21,468 bases of DNA from Phycisphaeraceae bacterium (lineage in GTDB: Bacteria; Planctomycetota; Phycisphaerae; Phycisphaerales; Phycisphaeraceae): contig JADZET010000353.1 in NCBI GenBank assembly GCA_020850375.1, positions 1-21,468 on the forward strand, given 5' to 3'. A program made the position numbers and the translations under genes. This document shows, one piece after another, positions 20,624 through 21,468 of this stretch (positions are counted from its first letter, which is position 1; each line of letters begins with the position of its first letter). A model generated the notes under the pieces. That model did no database searches. It was not told the origin of the DNA and saw only the letters and a program-made list of their open reading frames with translations.

Positions 20624-21292
20624 ATGACCACCACCCCACCCCCCATGGTCCCCTACTCCAACCGCTACCTTCCCAGCACCCCCCCGGAAGTCGCCGCCAA
20701 AACCTTCTACGAAATCCTCGCCCGACGACGCTCCGTCCGCGAGTTCTCTAACCGCCCCGTCTCCCAAGAGGCCATCGAATGGCTCATCCGCTGCGCCGCC
20801 TCCGCCCCCAGCGGCGCCAACAAACAGCCCTGGCGCTTCGTCTGCGTCTCCAACCCCGACCTCAAACACCAGATCCGACTCGCCGCCGAGGAGGAAGAAC
20901 GAGCCTTCTACGCCGGCCGCGCCAACCCCGAATGGCTCGCCGACCTCGCCCCCCTCGGCACCGACCCCGACAAAGCCTTCCTCGACGTCGCCCCCTGGCT
21001 CATCGTCGTCTTCAAGCTCGCCTCCACCGACGAAGGCACCCAGGTCTACTACGTCAACGAGTCCATCGGCATCGCCGTCGGCTTCCTCCTCACCGCCATC
21101 CACCACGCCGGACTCGTCGCCCTCACCCACACCCCAAGCCCCATGAAGTTCCTCGCCCAGCTCCTCCACCGCCCCGACAACGAACGACCCTACCTCCTGA
21201 TCCCCGTCGGATACCCCGCCGAAAACTGCCAAGTCCCCCTCCTCGCCACCCAACGAAAACCCCTCGACCAAGTCATGATCCTCCAAAAATAA
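20624..21292 (+). CDS. Nitroreductase-family flavoprotein, iodotyrosine deiodinase-like
   Basis: A 222-residue FMN-dependent nitroreductase-fold protein. General motifs are [13 protein letters not shown] (34-46) and [10 protein letters not shown] (61-70), which contact FMN. The best match I know is iodotyrosine deiodinase (IYD, reductive dehalogenation of halotyrosines). The shared features are EEEERAFY (89-96), [47 protein letters not shown]-like LIPVGYP, and the ending [10 protein letters not shown], against human KRKPLDQIMV. The three lid residues that hold the substrate's amino acid end in IYD (E157, Y161 and K182 in human) have counterparts with the same spacing: E92, Y96 and K117. Unlike the mammalian enzyme it has no membrane anchor. 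True substrates in bacteria are uncertain. It is followed by a sulfatase gene on the same strand. Confidence 0.85.
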   Translation: MTTTPPPMVPYSNRYLPSTPPEVAAKTFYEILARRRSVREFSNRPVSQEAIEWLIRCAASAPSGANKQPWRFVCVSNPDLKHQIRLAAEEEERAFYAGRANPEWLADLAPLGTDPDKAFLDVAPWLIVVFKLASTDEGTQVYYVNESIGIAVGFLLTAIHHAGLVALTHTPSPMKFLAQLLHRPDNERPYLLIPVGYPAENCQVPLLATQRKPLDQVMILQK

Positions 21293-21327
21293 CCCCAGCG
21301 CCCCATCCCCCCAACACGCCCCCTCCT

Positions 21328-21352
21328 ATGCCCAGGCATGGCATGCCTGGGT
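21328..21352 (+). repeat. Family A hairpin repeat, copy 12
   Basis: The core is identical to copies 1, 7 and 10, with TCCTATG instead of TCCTAAG on the left and TTTCC on the right. It lies 35 bases after the nitroreductase stop and 25 before the sulfatase start. Confidence 0.94.
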
Positions 21353-21377
21353 TTCCTAACTGAATCACCCCACCCCC

Positions 21378-21468
21378 ATGCCCACCCCCCCCAACATCCT
21401 CCTCATCCTCGCCGACGACCTCGGCTACGGCGACCTCGCCTCCTACGGCAACACCGACATCCCCACCC
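21378..21468 (+). CDS. Sulfatase, N-terminal fragment
   Basis: The reading frame from the ATG at 21378 runs to the end of the window (30 codons). It encodes the opening of a type I sulfatase: PNILLILADDLGYGDLASYGN, where D13-D14 are calcium ligands of the alkaline-phosphatase-like fold. The active-site CxPxR motif would lie beyond the window. There is no signal peptide before the first strand, so this member may be cytoplasmic, or the true start may differ. Sulfatases are typically numerous in planctomycetes and remove sulfate from algal polysaccharides. Confidence 0.9.
   Translation, partial: MPTPPNILLILADDLGYGDLASYGNTDIPT

Noticed and set aside
17879..20751. Two ~500-codon arginine/histidine/proline-rich open frames on the + strand (17879-19399, 19291-20751)
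   Set aside because: They run antisense to the REC-GGDEF-EAL and DUF3592 genes, which have diagnostic motifs. The + strand frames are low-complexity shadows.

Overview
The window is GC-rich bacterial chromosome with very strong strand asymmetry: the + strand is full of C and pyrimidine runs. Gene content and style point to a planctomycete, probably Phycisphaerae-like (inference; no rRNA or marker gene is present). The pointers are a BlaI/M56 sensor pair with huge extracytoplasmic extensions, an FHA-GspE fusion, a sulfatase, a CPBP protease, a GH42 enzyme, and several proteins of the 'conserved in planctomycetes, function unknown' kind. No phage, transposase, CRISPR or rRNA is visible.

Layout. 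(1) 1-3672, + strand: the end of a BlaI/MecI-type repressor and a 1108-residue M56 (BlaR1-like) membrane metalloprotease carrying SLBB, duplicated helical and C-terminal jelly-roll-like regions. (2) 3755-5827, +: promoter and FHA-GspE/PilB-type ATPase. (3) 5907-8945, -: HEAT-repeat protein, membrane protein (ATGA-coupled) and CYTH enzyme. (4) 9126-10523, +: DUF2617-like protein and KDPG/KHG aldolase. (5) 10663-17067, mixed strands: ThpR-GNAT fusion (-), PPOX-type flavoprotein (+), release-factor-like GGQ protein (-), CPBP protease (+), GH42 beta-galactosidase (-), membrane-anchored unknown (-). (6) 17182-17443: tRNA-Val(GAC), its terminator and a cluster of repeats. (7) 17477-20538, -: REC-GGDEF-EAL protein and DUF3592 membrane protein. 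(8) 20624-21468, +: iodotyrosine-deiodinase-like nitroreductase and the start of a sulfatase.

The most striking feature is not a gene. Several families of short hairpin repeats punctuate the window. The main one (family A, 12 copies) has constant arms CCCAGGCAT and ATGCCTGGG, a variable loop, a 5' AAG flank and a 3' T flank. All 12 copies point the same way although genes lie on both strands. Family A is present at all five convergent gene junctions and at none of the five divergent ones. Three copies lie in frame inside genes, in linkers. Family B (3 copies) carries a GNRA-type GCAA loop when read from the + strand. Family C has long GC arms. An 8-bp tandem unit CTGYTCAM occurs at four intergenic loci. 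The tRNA-Val terminator has the same flanks and outer arms as family A. The hairpins therefore look like an oriented repeat system, perhaps terminator-derived, that spreads through spacers and protein linkers, reminiscent of REP elements or Rickettsia palindromic elements.

The genes mostly look like independent units rather than one pathway. Plausible small groups are BlaI with the M56 protease (signalling) and the HEAT/membrane/CYTH string. The aldolase, GH42 enzyme and sulfatase suggest carbohydrate and sulfated-glycan use. Several genes have a -10 box only 6 to 11 bases before the start codon, suggesting leaderless mRNAs.
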